Part shown: one piece after another, positions 7,500 to 16,174 of the stretch
Numbering within the stretch: position 1 is the first letter of the stretch
Layout of the letters: each line of letters begins with the position of its first letter
Assembly (NCBI RefSeq): GCF_045310675.1
Contig: NZ_JBJHZZ010000009.1
Span: 1-64,000 of the forward strand
Direction of reading: 5' to 3'
Source: Clostridium_AT stratigraminis
Lineage (GTDB): Bacteria > Bacillota > Clostridia > Clostridiales > Clostridiaceae
DNA: 64,000 nucleotides
Position numbers and translations under genes: made by a program
Notes under the pieces: generated by a model
Seen by the model: only the letters and a program-made list of their open reading frames with translations
Database searches by the model: none
Told to the model about the DNA's origin: nothing

Positions 7500-9032
7500 G
7501 TGTCAAAGAAACCAGTTATGTTAATGATTTTAGATGGATTTGGAATATCAGATAAAGAAGATGGTAATGCAGTAACTGCAGCTTATAAGCCAAACTTTGA
7601 TAGATATTACAACAATTACCCAAGAACTGAGCTTGGGGCTAGCGGCTTGGATGTTGGTCTACCAAGAGGACAAATGGGTAATTCAGAGGTCGGACATTTG
7701 AATATAGGCGCTGGCAGAATAATATATCAGGAATTGACAAGAATAACTAAAGCAATAGAAGATGGAGATTTTTTTGAAAAAGAGGAATTTATAGATGCTA
7801 TTGACAAGGCTATTAAAAGTGGAAATTCACTGCATATTTTAGGACTTTTATCAGATGGTGGGGTTCATTCTCATATAGATCATCTTAAGGCTCTTATTAA
7901 ACTTGCAAAGAATAGAGGACTTAATAAGGTATATATACATGCTTTCCTTGATGGAAGAGATGTTCAGCCAGGTTCTGCTAAGAATTATATTATTGAGTTA
8001 GAAGATTATTTAAAAGAAATAGGAATAGGAAAAATAGCAACTATATCTGGGAGATATTATGCAATGGATAGAGATAAGCGCTGGGAAAGAGTGCAGCTTG
8101 CTTATAATGCTATTGTATTATGTGAAGGAGAAACAGCAGCTTCAGCTCTTGAGGGTGTTGAAAAATCCTATCATGACAATAAAACAGATGAATTTATATT
8201 ACCAACAGTAATCTTAGAAAATGGTAAACCTACAGCTAAAATATCAAACGGGGACTCAGTAATTTTCTTTAATTTTAGACCAGATAGAGCAAGGGAAATA
8301 ACTAGAGCAATAAATGATAAGGTGTTTGATGGATTTGAAAGAGAAGCTTTAAACTTAAATTATGTTTGTATGACTCAGTATGATAAAACACTAGAAAATG
8401 TAACTGTTGCTTATAAACCTGAATCCTATGCAAATACCCTGGGGGAATATGTAAGCAAATGCGGTAAAACTCAGCTTAGAATAGCTGAAACTGAAAAATA
8501 TGCCCATGTAACCTTCTTTTTTAATGGCGGTGTTGAAGCTCCAAATAAAGGAGAAGATAGAGCGCTTATTCCATCTCCAAAGGTAGCAACCTATGATTTA
8601 AAACCTGAAATGAGTGCCTATGAAGTAACTGAGGAGCTTTTGAAAAGAATTGACAGTGATGGATATGATATGGTAATCTTAAACTACGCAAATCCAGATA
8701 TGGTTGGTCATACAGGTGTATTTGAAGCTGCTAAAAATGCTATTGAAGCTGTTGATGTATGCCTTGGAAAAATTGTTGAAAAGGTATTAGAAAAGGATGG
8801 CACAGTTTTCATTACAGCAGATCATGGAAATGCTGAACAAATGATAGATTATTCAACTGGAGATCCTATGACAGCTCATACAACTGATCCTGTTCCATTT
8901 ATTTATGTTTCAAAAGAGGCAATAGGTAAAGAATTAAGAACAGGTATTTTATCAGATATAGCACCTACTATGTTAGGTGTAATGGGACTGACCGTTCCAG
9001 GAGAAATGACAGGTAAATCATTAATAAAATAA
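7500..9032 (+). CDS. gpmI: 2,3-bisphosphoglycerate-independent phosphoglycerate mutase
   Basis: 510 residues, GTG start at 7500 with GAGGGGG seven bases upstream. It is a Mn-dependent enzyme of the alkaline phosphatase superfamily. Visible are the metal-binding Asp in MLMILDGFGISD, the phospho-acceptor Ser in QMGNSEVGHLNIGAGR, the substrate-binding HAFLDGRDVQP, and the C-terminal metal ligands in NYANPDMVGHTG and ITADHGNAEQM. It converts 3-phosphoglycerate to 2-phosphoglycerate through a phosphoserine intermediate without 2,3-bisphosphoglycerate. In spore formers this enzyme is strongly pH-dependent through Mn binding, a known trait of the clostridial/bacilli form. Co-transcribed with tpiA. 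Confidence 0.98.
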   Translation: MSKKPVMLMILDGFGISDKEDGNAVTAAYKPNFDRYYNNYPRTELGASGLDVGLPRGQMGNSEVGHLNIGAGRIIYQELTRITKAIEDGDFFEKEEFIDAIDKAIKSGNSLHILGLLSDGGVHSHIDHLKALIKLAKNRGLNKVYIHAFLDGRDVQPGSAKNYIIELEDYLKEIGIGKIATISGRYYAMDRDKRWERVQLAYNAIVLCEGETAASALEGVEKSYHDNKTDEFILPTVILENGKPTAKISNGDSVIFFNFRPDRAREITRAINDKVFDGFEREALNLNYVCMTQYDKTLENVTVAYKPESYANTLGEYVSKCGKTQLRIAETEKYAHVTFFFNGGVEAPNKGEDRALIPSPKVATYDLKPEMSAYEVTEELLKRIDSDGYDMVILNYANPDMVGHTGVFEAAKNAIEAVDVCLGKIVEKVLEKDGTVFITADHGNAEQMIDYSTGDPMTAHTTDPVPFIYVSKEAIGKELRTGILSDIAPTMLGVMGLTVPGEMTGKSLIK

Positions 9033-9046
9033 TTAAAGCTAATATA

Positions 9047-9101
9047 CTGCAAGGTACATGTAAATGTTATTTTGGATATTACAATTTACTGGATCTTGCA
9101 G
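9047..9101 (+). other. Two-part hairpin in the gpmI-eno gap
   Basis: Outer arms CTGCAAG (9047-9053) and CTTGCAG (9095-9101) enclose inner arms GTAAAT and ATTTAC. There is no T-run after it, so it is not a simple terminator. It lies in the probable leader of eno, 32 bases before the start codon, and could be an RNA processing or stability element. Confidence 0.4.
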
Positions 9102-9133
9102 ATTATATACATATTTGAAGGGAGTTTTTAATA

Positions 9134-10429
9134 ATGAAAATTCATGTTGACATTGTAGATGTAACTGCACGACAAATTCTAGATTCAAGGTGCTTCCCAA
9201 CTGTAGAGGTAGAAGTTACTCTCGAGGATGGAACAATCGGCAGAGCTGCTGTACCATCTGGAGCTTCCACTGGTATATTTGAAGCTGTAGAATTAAGAGA
9301 TGGAGATAAAACAAAGTTTAATGGTAAAGGTGTATTAAAAGCAGTAGATAACGTAAACAATACTATTGCTCCAGAATTAATTGGAATGAACATCTTTGAT
9401 CAAGTTTCTATTGATAAAACTATGATCGAATTAGACGGAACTAAAAATAAAGGAAGACTTGGTGCTAATGCTATGCTAGGAGTTTCACTTGCCTGTGCAC
9501 ATGCAGCTGCTAATTACTTAGGACTTCCATTATATCAATATGTAGGTGGAGTTAATGCAAAAGTTCTTCCAGTTCCAATGATGAACATAATCAATGGTGG
9601 AAAACATGCTGATAACAACGTTGACCTTCAAGAATTTATGGTTATGCCTGCAGGTGCAGCATCCTTTAGCGAAGCATTAAGAATGAGTGCAGAAGTTTAC
9701 CATGCGCTAAAATCATCCTTAAAAGCTAAGGGTTATGAAACTGGTGTTGGTGATGAAGGCGGCTTTGCCCCAAACTTAAAATCCAATGAAGAAGCTATTC
9801 AAGTTATAATTGAAGCTATAGAAAAGGCTGGATATGTTCCAGGAAAAGATATTTATATAGCTCTAGATCCAGCATCATCAGAGTTATTTGAAGATGGAAA
9901 GTATAACTTAAAGGGAGAAGGAAAAGTTCTTACTCCTGCCGAAATGGTAGATTTCTATGTTGATTTAGTAAATAAGTACCCAATAATCTCAATTGAAGAT
10001 GGTATGGCAGAAGAAGATTGGGAAGGCTGGAAGCTTATTACTGAAAAGCTTGGCAGCAAGATTCAATTAGTTGGTGACGATTTATTCGTAACTAATACAG
10101 AAAGACTTCAAATGGGTATTGAAAGAGGAACTGCTAATTCAATTCTTATAAAACTTAACCAAATTGGTACTTTAACTGAGACTTTAAATGCTATTGAAAT
10201 GGCTGAGAGAGCTGGTTATACAGCTGTAGTTTCTCATAGAAGCGGTGAAACAGAAGATACTACAATTGCAGATTTAGTTGTAGCTATGAACGCTGGTCAA
10301 ATTAAGACTGGTGCACCTGCAAGAAGTGAAAGAGTTGCAAAATATAATCAGCTACTTAGAATTGAAGAAGAACTTGGAGATATGGCAGAATATAGAGGCT
10401 TAAAAGCATTTTACAACATCAAAAAGTAG
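9134..10429 (+). CDS. eno: Enolase
   Basis: 431 residues, full length, ATG at 9134 behind GAAGGGAG. The substrate loop RAAVPSGASTGIFEAVELRD, the metal-binding Asp/Glu residues (IALDPASSELF, ISIEDGMAEEDWEGW, LVGDDLFVTN), the catalytic Lys in NSILIKLNQIGTLTET and the C-terminal signature SHRSGETEDTTIADL are intact. It dehydrates 2-phosphoglycerate to phosphoenolpyruvate with Mg and is a known partner in bacterial RNA-degrading complexes. It is the last glycolytic gene here and is closed by a strong terminator, so the pathway block runs cggR-gap-pgk-tpiA-gpmI-eno without other genes inserted. Confidence 0.98.
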   Translation: MKIHVDIVDVTARQILDSRCFPTVEVEVTLEDGTIGRAAVPSGASTGIFEAVELRDGDKTKFNGKGVLKAVDNVNNTIAPELIGMNIFDQVSIDKTMIELDGTKNKGRLGANAMLGVSLACAHAAANYLGLPLYQYVGGVNAKVLPVPMMNIINGGKHADNNVDLQEFMVMPAGAASFSEALRMSAEVYHALKSSLKAKGYETGVGDEGGFAPNLKSNEEAIQVIIEAIEKAGYVPGKDIYIALDPASSELFEDGKYNLKGEGKVLTPAEMVDFYVDLVNKYPIISIEDGMAEEDWEGWKLITEKLGSKIQLVGDDLFVTNTERLQMGIERGTANSILIKLNQIGTLTETLNAIEMAERAGYTAVVSHRSGETEDTTIADLVVAMNAGQIKTGAPARSERVAKYNQLLRIEEELGDMAEYRGLKAFYNIKK

Positions 10430-10439
10430 TAAAAAATAT

Positions 10440-10466
10440 GTGGAGCTTAACTGCTCCACTTTTTTT
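10440..10466 (+). terminator. Intrinsic terminator of the glycolytic block
   Basis: Stem GTGGAGC / GCTCCAC with a 6-base loop, followed by seven T. Strong, 10 bases after the eno stop. Confidence 0.93.
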
Positions 10467-10489
10467 GGAAATTTATATATTTTATTAAG

Positions 10490-10518
10490 TTGTAAAATAT
10501 TTGATACTATGATACAAT
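10490..10518 (+). promoter_or_regulatory. Sigma-A promoter of secG
   Basis: TTGTAA (10490-10495), 17 bases, TACAAT (10513-10518), 33 bases ahead of the secG start. Good consensus and spacing, directly after the eno terminator. Confidence 0.65.
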
Positions 10519-10551
10519 GGGATTACATGATTTGTATGGGAGGTATTTTTA

Positions 10552-10785
10552 ATGCGTATTCCACTTATAATTGCTCTTGTAATTATTTCTATAATTTTAA
10601 TTGTTTCTGTGCTTATGCAGCCAAGTAAATCCAACGGCCTATCAGGTTTTATAGGTGGAGGAACTGCTGATACATATTACAGTAAAAATAAAGCAAAGTC
10701 TTATGAAGCAATAATGGCTAGAGTTACTGTAATAACTGCTATATTATTTGCACTAGTAGTAATAGCCTTAAGTTTGGTAAAATAA
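10552..10785 (+). CDS. secG: Preprotein translocase subunit SecG
   Basis: 77 residues with two transmembrane helices (about 3-20 and 55-75) joined by the cytoplasmic loop SNGLSGFIGGGTADTYYSKN, whose GLSG and GGG-TYY features are typical of SecG. Start at 10552 with GGGAGGT upstream. It is the small non-essential subunit of the SecYEG channel that helps SecA-driven export. The gene lies in its common Firmicute place between eno and rnr. It has its own promoter and terminator. Confidence 0.95.
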   Translation: MRIPLIIALVIISIILIVSVLMQPSKSNGLSGFIGGGTADTYYSKNKAKSYEAIMARVTVITAILFALVVIALSLVK

Positions 10786-10795
10786 TAGATTTGCT

Positions 10796-10828
10796 AAAAG
10801 TATAGTCATTGACTGTACTTTTTTATTT
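10796..10828 (+). terminator. Intrinsic terminator of secG
   Basis: AAAAGTATAGTC / GACTGTACTTTT stem (one G-T pair) with a 3-base loop and a T-rich tail, 10 bases after secG. Confidence 0.85.
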
Positions 10829-10916
10829 TAATAAAATAAATTGGATAGGTTTACTAATAATGTGAATATATTTTTTGTTTATACCAAAAATAGAATATAT
10901 CTATTTTTATGCAAGG

Positions 10917-11066
10917 AGGTTAAAGCCCTAAATGGGCTTTAACGGGTAATTTGCGAGGTAAAAGTTCTAAATGAACTTTTACGGGTAACTTGTGAGCGAT
11001 AGGGAATATTTTAAGTTACCCAGTGCCTGTAAGGGAACGAACGTGGTTAATTACCCAGTTTTGTGA
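10917..11066 (+). repeat. Structured two-hairpin repeat with a second copy nested inside it (rnr leader)
   Basis: The outer copy has a hairpin with loop TAAAT (GTTAAAGCCC / GGGCTTTAAC, 10919-10943) followed by GGGTAATTTGCGAG. Its closing arm AATTACCCAG comes only at 11050-11059. Between them sits a second complete unit: hairpin GTAAAAGTTC / GAACTTTTAC (10958-10982, again TAAAT loop), then GGGTAACTT...AAGTTACCC closing with CAGTGCC. A third copy is at 56644-56716. The whole block lies in the 5' leader of rnr, 22 bases before its start. I do not recognise it as a named riboswitch. It reads as a small palindromic repeat family or a structured RNA. Confidence 0.75.
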
Positions 11067-11087
11067 CCACTAAAAGGAGGGATAATT

Positions 11088-13301
11088 TTGAATATAAGAG
11101 AAGCTGTATTAGAATTAATGAGAGAAAAAACTTATAAGCCTATTTCTTTATATGAAATTGCAAGCGCACTTAATATTAATAAAGAAGATATAAGAATGTT
11201 TGAAAATGTGCTTGAAGATATGGAAGCTGATGGAGACTTAATAAGGATTAAGTCCAATTTATATGGATTGCCTGAAAAAATGGGTTTAGTTATAGGAAAG
11301 CTCCAGGGACATCAAAAGGGTTATGGCTTTGTTATACCGGAAAATGGTGAACCAGATGTATTCATACCTATAGCCAATATGTATGGGGCAATGCATGGTG
11401 ATAAAGTAATTGCTAAGGTTTTAAGAGAAGAAAATGCAGGCAGGAGAAGAGAAGGTGAAATTGAAAGAATTCTTCATAGAGCAAACAAGAACATTATTGG
11501 TACCTATGAAGATAGCAGAAATTTTGGCTTTGTTGTTGCAGATGACAAGAGGATTCATCAGGATATCTTTATTCCTAAAAATTTTAGAAGCGGTGCTATA
11601 ACAGGTCAAGTAGTTATTGTTGAGATTATCTCTTGGCCAGACGGTAGGAGAAATCCCGAGGGTAAGGTTAAACAGATATTAGGCAATAAGGGAGATAGAG
11701 GAATAGATATTTTAACTATCATCAAAAAGTATGGTCTTCCAGAGGAATTTCCTCCTAAGGTTGAGGCCTATGCAGAAAATATACCTGATGCAATTCCAAA
11801 TGAAGAGTATTCTAGAAGAGAAGATTTAAGGCAGCTTAAATTAGTAACTATAGACGGGGAAGATGCAAAGGATTTAGATGATGCTGTATCTATAGAAAGG
11901 CTAGAAAATGGTGATTATAGGCTGGGAGTACATATTGCAGATGTATCACATTATGTAAGGGGAAAAAATCCACTAGACAGAGAAGCGCTTAAAAGAGCAA
12001 CTTCTGTTTATCTTATTGACAGAGTTATTCCTATGCTGCCCAAAAAACTCTCAAATGGTATTTGTAGTTTAAATCCAAAGGTTGATAGACTAGCACTAAG
12101 TTGTTTTATGGAAATAGATAAAAGCGGAAAGGTGTTAGATCATAGAATTGTTGAAAGTATAATAAAGACTAAGGAAAGAATGACCTATACAGATGTTACT
12201 AAGATACTTAAAGATAAGGATGAAGAACTTATAATAAGATATGATTATCTTTACGAAGACTTTAAGCTTATGGAAGAACTATGCAGTATCCTATACAAGA
12301 AAAGAATGTCAAGAGGTGCAATAGACTTTGATTTTGATGAAAGTAAGATTATTTTAAATGATAAAGGAAAACCAATTGATATTAGCCCTTATGAAAGGGA
12401 AATAGCAAACAGGATAATCGAAGAATTTATGCTAGCTTGCAATGAAACTATTGCAGAGCATATTTTCTGGGCAAATATACCCTTTGTCTATAGAGTTCAT
12501 GAAGACCCAGATGAAGAAAAATTATCTAACTTCCATGAATTTGTTCACAACCTTGGTTACACAGTAAGGTGGAGCAAGGAAGTACACCCTAAGTCCCTAC
12601 AGGAGATAATTGAAAAAGTTAAAGGAAAAAAAGAAGAAACTGTGGTAAGCACTCTACTACTTCGATCATTAAAACAGGCGAGATATTCCCCTGAATGCAG
12701 CGGGCACTTCGGCTTAGCAGCCAGATATTATTGCCACTTTACCTCTCCAATAAGAAGGTATCCAGACCTTATTATTCATAGAATAATAAAAGAATATATA
12801 AATGGGAAAATAGATGATAAAAGAATAGAAAGACTCAATAAAGAGGTGGAATATGCTTCAAAGCAATCCTCGGAGATGGAAAGACTAGCACAGGATGCTG
12901 AAAGAGAAGTGGATGATCTTAAGAAAGCAGAGTATATGGCTGAGAGGATTGATGAAGAATACGAAGGCATTATATCTTCAGTAACAGGCTTTGGCTTCTT
13001 TGTGGAACTACCTAATACTATAGAGGGATTAGTTCATATGAGTAATCTAGAGGATGACTATTATATTTATGATGAAAAACACCTAAGTCTAATAGGGGAG
13101 AAAACTAAAAAGATTTATAGGCTAGGAGATGAAGTGAGAATTAAGGTCTCTAAAGTTGATATAGAATTTAGAGAAATTTATTTTGAACTCGTTGATGAAG
13201 AGAAGGAAGTAGTGGGAAAGAAAAAGTCAGAAAACAAAATAATATCAGTAAAGGAATTTGAAGGGGAAAGTACTTTAAATTTAAGTGAAAATATAGATTA
13301 A
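11088..13301 (+). CDS. rnr: Ribonuclease R
   Basis: 737 residues, TTG start at 11088 with AAAGGAGGG upstream. Domain order: an N-terminal winged helix (residues 1-65), two cold-shock RNA-binding domains (about 70-220, with GYGFVIPENGEPDVFIP and NFGFVVADDKRIHQDIFIP), the RNB catalytic domain (about 240-570, with DGEDAKDLDDAVSIERL carrying the metal-binding Asp residues, and FTSPIRRYPDLIIHR), and a C-terminal S1 domain from about 625. RNase R degrades structured RNA 3' to 5' and acts with SmpB-tmRNA in clearing stalled messages; smpB and ssrA follow downstream. Its leader contains an unusual nested RNA repeat. Confidence 0.97.
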   Translation: MNIREAVLELMREKTYKPISLYEIASALNINKEDIRMFENVLEDMEADGDLIRIKSNLYGLPEKMGLVIGKLQGHQKGYGFVIPENGEPDVFIPIANMYGAMHGDKVIAKVLREENAGRRREGEIERILHRANKNIIGTYEDSRNFGFVVADDKRIHQDIFIPKNFRSGAITGQVVIVEIISWPDGRRNPEGKVKQILGNKGDRGIDILTIIKKYGLPEEFPPKVEAYAENIPDAIPNEEYSRREDLRQLKLVTIDGEDAKDLDDAVSIERLENGDYRLGVHIADVSHYVRGKNPLDREALKRATSVYLIDRVIPMLPKKLSNGICSLNPKVDRLALSCFMEIDKSGKVLDHRIVESIIKTKERMTYTDVTKILKDKDEELIIRYDYLYEDFKLMEELCSILYKKRMSRGAIDFDFDESKIILNDKGKPIDISPYEREIANRIIEEFMLACNETIAEHIFWANIPFVYRVHEDPDEEKLSNFHEFVHNLGYTVRWSKEVHPKSLQEIIEKVKGKKEETVVSTLLLRSLKQARYSPECSGHFGLAARYYCHFTSPIRRYPDLIIHRIIKEYINGKIDDKRIERLNKEVEYASKQSSEMERLAQDAEREVDDLKKAEYMAERIDEEYEGIISSVTGFGFFVELPNTIEGLVHMSNLEDDYYIYDEKHLSLIGEKTKKIYRLGDEVRIKVSKVDIEFREIYFELVDEEKEVVGKKKSENKIISVKEFEGESTLNLSENID

Positions 13302-13303
13302 CT

Positions 13304-13335
13304 AAAAGAGACTGTTAAAGCAGTCTCTTTTATAG
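13304..13335 (+). terminator. Intrinsic terminator of rnr
   Basis: Perfect 11-bp stem AAAAGAGACTG / CAGTCTCTTTT with a 6-base loop, immediately after the stop, followed by ATAGTTTT. Confidence 0.88.
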
Positions 13336-13427
13336 TTTTAACATTTTAGAGAAGTCTATTATTCATGTAATAAAATAATATTTATAATCATATCTTATTA
13401 TGATAATTAAATGCATGGGGGCTTGTA

Positions 13428-14360
13428 ATGTTATCCAACAGTGAATTTGTTAGACAATCCTTGGAACTAAACTTGTTCTTTATGAGAATAGCAAAAGAGC
13501 ACTCTATATTTTTAGAGGCAGGCTTTACTACAAGAGATAGTCAGTATATAGAACAGTCAGAAATGCTAAAGAATATATTCAGCCAGCTTCTTGTAGAAAC
13601 TACCAGGATGTCAGCGGGAATAATCAGTCCTGAAGTTGCAACATCTGGTGAATTAGTAACTGATTTAACAATAGATGCTGAAAGAAAAACCCAATTTTAT
13701 ACCGATATTAAAATTGACACAAACATAACTGTAATGGAATCATCACTGGCTTCCAGTAGTCCAAGACCGATTTCTATGAATACTCTAAGAATGGTGGAGG
13801 ACATTAATAACAGGGCTATAAGAGCAGCACAACAGATAGCAGGCTTTAAAAGTAATATCCTTCAGAATGTATTATCCTGCAGGATGTTTACAACAAACTA
13901 TCCACTGCTTATTGACCATATTTTAAGGGAAGCTAAATTTTATCTTAGAATGCTTAATATGCTTCAAAAAAGGGAAGAGTTTGATATAGCTAGGGAAGCT
14001 GCCTATCAAGAAACCTTCTGGAATAGAATTATGGCTGAACACTCAAAATTTATAAGAGGACTACTAGACCCCACAGAAGAGAAACTGTTTGATACTGCTA
14101 ACGACTTTGGCAAGAAGTTTGACGAACTTACTCAGGAGGCAAAAAACTTATCTGAAAACATTGGCTTGCTTCCACAGGTAACTGATAAAAGCCTTAAGAA
14201 TACTGTGGATGTACGAGATTTTAAGAGACAGGGTACTGAGGGACTCATACAGTGTCATATTAAATCAATAGCTTACCCACTTTTAGGTGATCACGTAGTT
14301 AGAGAAGCAAATCATTATATAAGAATGCTTAAAAATTTTAAACAAGGCAAAATGGAATAA
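13428..14360 (+). CDS. DUF2935 family protein, duplicated helical-bundle domain
   Basis: 310 residues, soluble, almost wholly helical. The two halves are related. Each begins with a segment of the type FxxRIAKEHSIFLEAG (about residues 16-31) or FWNRIMAEHSKFIRGLLDP (about 190-208), and each ends with a matching segment (LLIDHILREAKFYLRMLNML near 160 and LLGDHVVREANHYIRMLKNF near 290). The repeated Glu-His and His-x3-Glu pairs look like di-metal ligands of a ferritin-like four-helix bundle. This is the DUF2935 family, common in clostridia and bacilli and without an established biochemical role. Start ATG at 13428 behind GGGGG. Transcribed alone, with a terminator about 80 bases after the stop. 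A metal-binding or oxygen-linked role is inference only. Confidence 0.85.
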   Translation: MLSNSEFVRQSLELNLFFMRIAKEHSIFLEAGFTTRDSQYIEQSEMLKNIFSQLLVETTRMSAGIISPEVATSGELVTDLTIDAERKTQFYTDIKIDTNITVMESSLASSSPRPISMNTLRMVEDINNRAIRAAQQIAGFKSNILQNVLSCRMFTTNYPLLIDHILREAKFYLRMLNMLQKREEFDIAREAAYQETFWNRIMAEHSKFIRGLLDPTEEKLFDTANDFGKKFDELTQEAKNLSENIGLLPQVTDKSLKNTVDVRDFKRQGTEGLIQCHIKSIAYPLLGDHVVREANHYIRMLKNFKQGKME

Positions 14361-14437
14361 TTTTATACAGGGTACGAAGCTGCATATGTAAACCTTTGTC
14401 TAATGGTTATCTTGTATAAAGCACCTTATATATTTTA

Positions 14438-14480
14438 AATAGTGGGCCGCATATAAAACTATGAGGTCCACTATTTTTAC
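14438..14480. terminator. Bidirectional terminator between convergent genes
   Basis: AATAGTGGGCC / GGTCCACTATT stem (11 bp with one G-T) with T-run on the plus side and AT-rich tail on the minus side. It serves the DUF2935 gene and probably the convergent ymaF-like gene that ends at 14499. Confidence 0.8.
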
Positions 14481-14498
14481 TATCCTTAGCAACTGTAA

Positions 14499-14774
14499 TT
14501 ATTGTTTGCTGGTTATGCCTTTAATAAAGTGATAATGCTGTTCGGTTATATAGGTTGGACCTGAAATAAAATGAATATGACCGCCAGGCACGTAATAGTT
14601 TAGAGTTGTATGCATTGCATAGTAGTGTCTATGTCCATCAGCAAAATCGGTATAACCTGCTATATAATGAATATGGGGCACTCCTGTTGACGCTGCTGAA
14701 GTTTCTCCATTATATCTATGGCTGTGACCATCGTTAACTGTAGTATCGCCTGAATAGTGATGAGTATGGTACAT
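14499..14774 (-). CDS. YmaF family protein, His-rich repeats
   Basis: 91 residues from the ATG at 14774, which has AGGAG seven bases upstream; a TTG at 14801 further up lacks such a site. The chain is built of repeated units with the core G-H-x-H or similar: DGHSHRYNG, GVPHIHYIAG, DGHRHYYAMH, GGHIHFISG, EQHYHFIKG. This matches the YmaF family of Bacillus and Clostridium, which has no known function. The regular His-x-His spacing suggests metal binding or an extended beta structure. No signal peptide or membrane segment, so cytoplasmic (or a spore component, as guessed for similar proteins). Convergent with the DUF2935 gene. Confidence 0.85.
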   Translation of the reverse strand: MYHTHHYSGDTTVNDGHSHRYNGETSAASTGVPHIHYIAGYTDFADGHRHYYAMHTTLNYYVPGGHIHFISGPTYITEQHYHFIKGITSKQ

Positions 14775-15077
14775 CTTTTGGCTCCTAAATATTGTTTGCA
14801 ATTATATAGTATGTGAAATATGTTTTTATTTGTGTATAGATTTTTGAATAAAATCTATATACAAAAGATATTTTTTAAAGCCTTGTAACGTACAGTGGTG
14901 TCAAAAAATTATTTATTTAGCTGCTATTCCATTACTTGAAAATTAATTATAAATAAACGCAGCAAATCTTTTGTGTTGCTTTATTTTATGTTAGTTATTA
15001 TAATATAGTAAAGAATTATATTGTATTTATTAGTTATTAAATTAATAATATTAACAGTTAACTAAGTTGGTGATTAT
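14775..15077. other. Intergenic region, nothing firm
   Basis: About 300 AT-rich bases between the divergent ymaF-like gene and smpB. It must hold both promoters but no clear -35/-10 pair stands out. An imperfect hairpin (AGCAAA / TTTTGTGTTGCT) lies near 14960. No ORF or RNA gene is supported. Confidence 0.5.
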
Positions 15078-15548
15078 ATGGCAAAGCAAAAAGAAAATAA
15101 AACTGTTGCAGAAAATAGAAAAGCAAGACACGATTATTTTATAGAAGAAGCAATGGAAGCTGGAATAGAATTAGTTGGCACAGAGGTTAAATCAATTAGA
15201 GCTGGAAAAGCAAATCTTAAAGATAGTTATGCGGAAATCAGAAATGGAGAAGCCTTTGTTAGAAATATGCATGTAAGCCCTTATGAAAAAGGCAATATAT
15301 TTAATAAGGATCCTCTTAGAGACAGAAAACTTTTACTTCACAAAAACGAGCTGATAAAGCTGGCGGCTTTATCAGCTCAGCAGGGGTATACCTTAGTACC
15401 ACTATCTCTATACTTAAAAAATGGCATGGTGAAGGTATCCCTAGGTGTTGCCAAAGGTAAACATAACTATGACAAAAGAGATGATATGCTGGAAAAGGCT
15501 GCTAAGAGAGATATTGATAGACAAATGAAGGAAAAATCGAGATATTAA
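15078..15548 (+). CDS. smpB: SsrA-binding protein SmpB
   Basis: 156 residues, standard length. Conserved motifs are NRKARHDYFIEEAMEAGIEL near the N-terminus, GTEVKSIRAGKANLKDSYA, and the C-terminal tail GKHNYDKRDDMLEKAAKRDI, which becomes helical in the ribosome decoding site. SmpB binds tmRNA and delivers it to stalled ribosomes for trans-translation. The tmRNA gene starts 144 bases downstream, so the two partners are neighbours, as is usual in Firmicutes. ATG at 15078 with a weak TTGGTGA upstream. Confidence 0.98.
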   Translation: MAKQKENKTVAENRKARHDYFIEEAMEAGIELVGTEVKSIRAGKANLKDSYAEIRNGEAFVRNMHVSPYEKGNIFNKDPLRDRKLLLHKNELIKLAALSAQQGYTLVPLSLYLKNGMVKVSLGVAKGKHNYDKRDDMLEKAAKRDIDRQMKEKSRY

Positions 15549-15692
15549 ATATTTAATTTTAACTTTTCCTTTATTTAAATATTGATAATGATTATAATAT
15601 GCTGTATTATAATAAATGTACTTGAGGCAAGAGAGTATATTAAAACTTAATAATAGATACACTTCAATCTCTCTATGCACTCCACATAATAT

Positions 15693-16049
15693 GGGGGCGT
15701 GCTTGGTTTCGACGGGGGTAAGGGGTATCTAGGAAGCGAGTGGAGGGAACCTGTGGACCCGCCTTAAAAAACTATAGGACTAAATATAAACGCAAATAAC
15801 GATAATTTAGCTTTAGCAGCTTAGTCTGCTAACGTCAGCCCGGTAGGACCGCGAACCGGAACCTGGCGTCGACAGCGGTGAAACGAGCCCTAGTAAGCTT
15901 TGCCTAGGGAACGGGAATAATGAAGCTACTAAAACCAGAAGCCTGTCCTTGGGCGTCTGGCAGAGGGAATGTTAAACTAAGGACTGCACTCGGAGATGCT
16001 TAGGTATTTCTACTTTCGGACAGGGGTTCGACACCCCTCGCCTCCACCA
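15693..16049 (+). ncRNA. ssrA: Transfer-messenger RNA (tmRNA)
   Basis: A 357-base one-piece tmRNA. The 5' end GGGGGCGTGCTTGGTTTCGA and 3' end GGTTCGACACCCCTCGCCTC with encoded CCA form the tRNA-Ala-like acceptor and T arms; GGGGGCG pairs with CGCCTCC. The resume codon is GCA at 15792 and the tag reading frame encodes ANNDNLALAA, ending with TAG at 15822-15824. The LALAA end is the expected degradation signal for ClpXP-type proteases. It acts with SmpB (upstream) and probably with RNase R to rescue stalled ribosomes. Confidence 0.97.
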
Positions 16050-16061
16050 TACATAAAAACA

Positions 16062-16093
16062 AAGCTCAGCAATATGCTGAGCTTATTTTAATT
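16062..16093 (+). terminator. Intrinsic terminator of ssrA
   Basis: Stem AAGCTCAGC / GCTGAGCTT with loop AATAT, tail ATTTTAATT, 12 bases after the CCA end. Confidence 0.88.
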
Positions 16094-16174
16094 GAATGAA
16101 TTCTTCGTAAAATTGTTTTTTTTCTGAAGTAAACTTTTAGAATACCGCCCATTTCTTGGGTTGGTTTGCTTATA

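Noticed and set aside
9134..10429. Possible frameshift in eno because the enolase signature is followed by an Arg (SHRSGETEDT)
   Set aside because: SHRSGETEDT is the normal enolase motif; the frame is open along the full 431 residues.
10440..10628. 62-codon ORF overlapping the secG start
   Set aside because: It begins in the eno terminator, has no ribosome binding site and is a shadow of secG in another frame.
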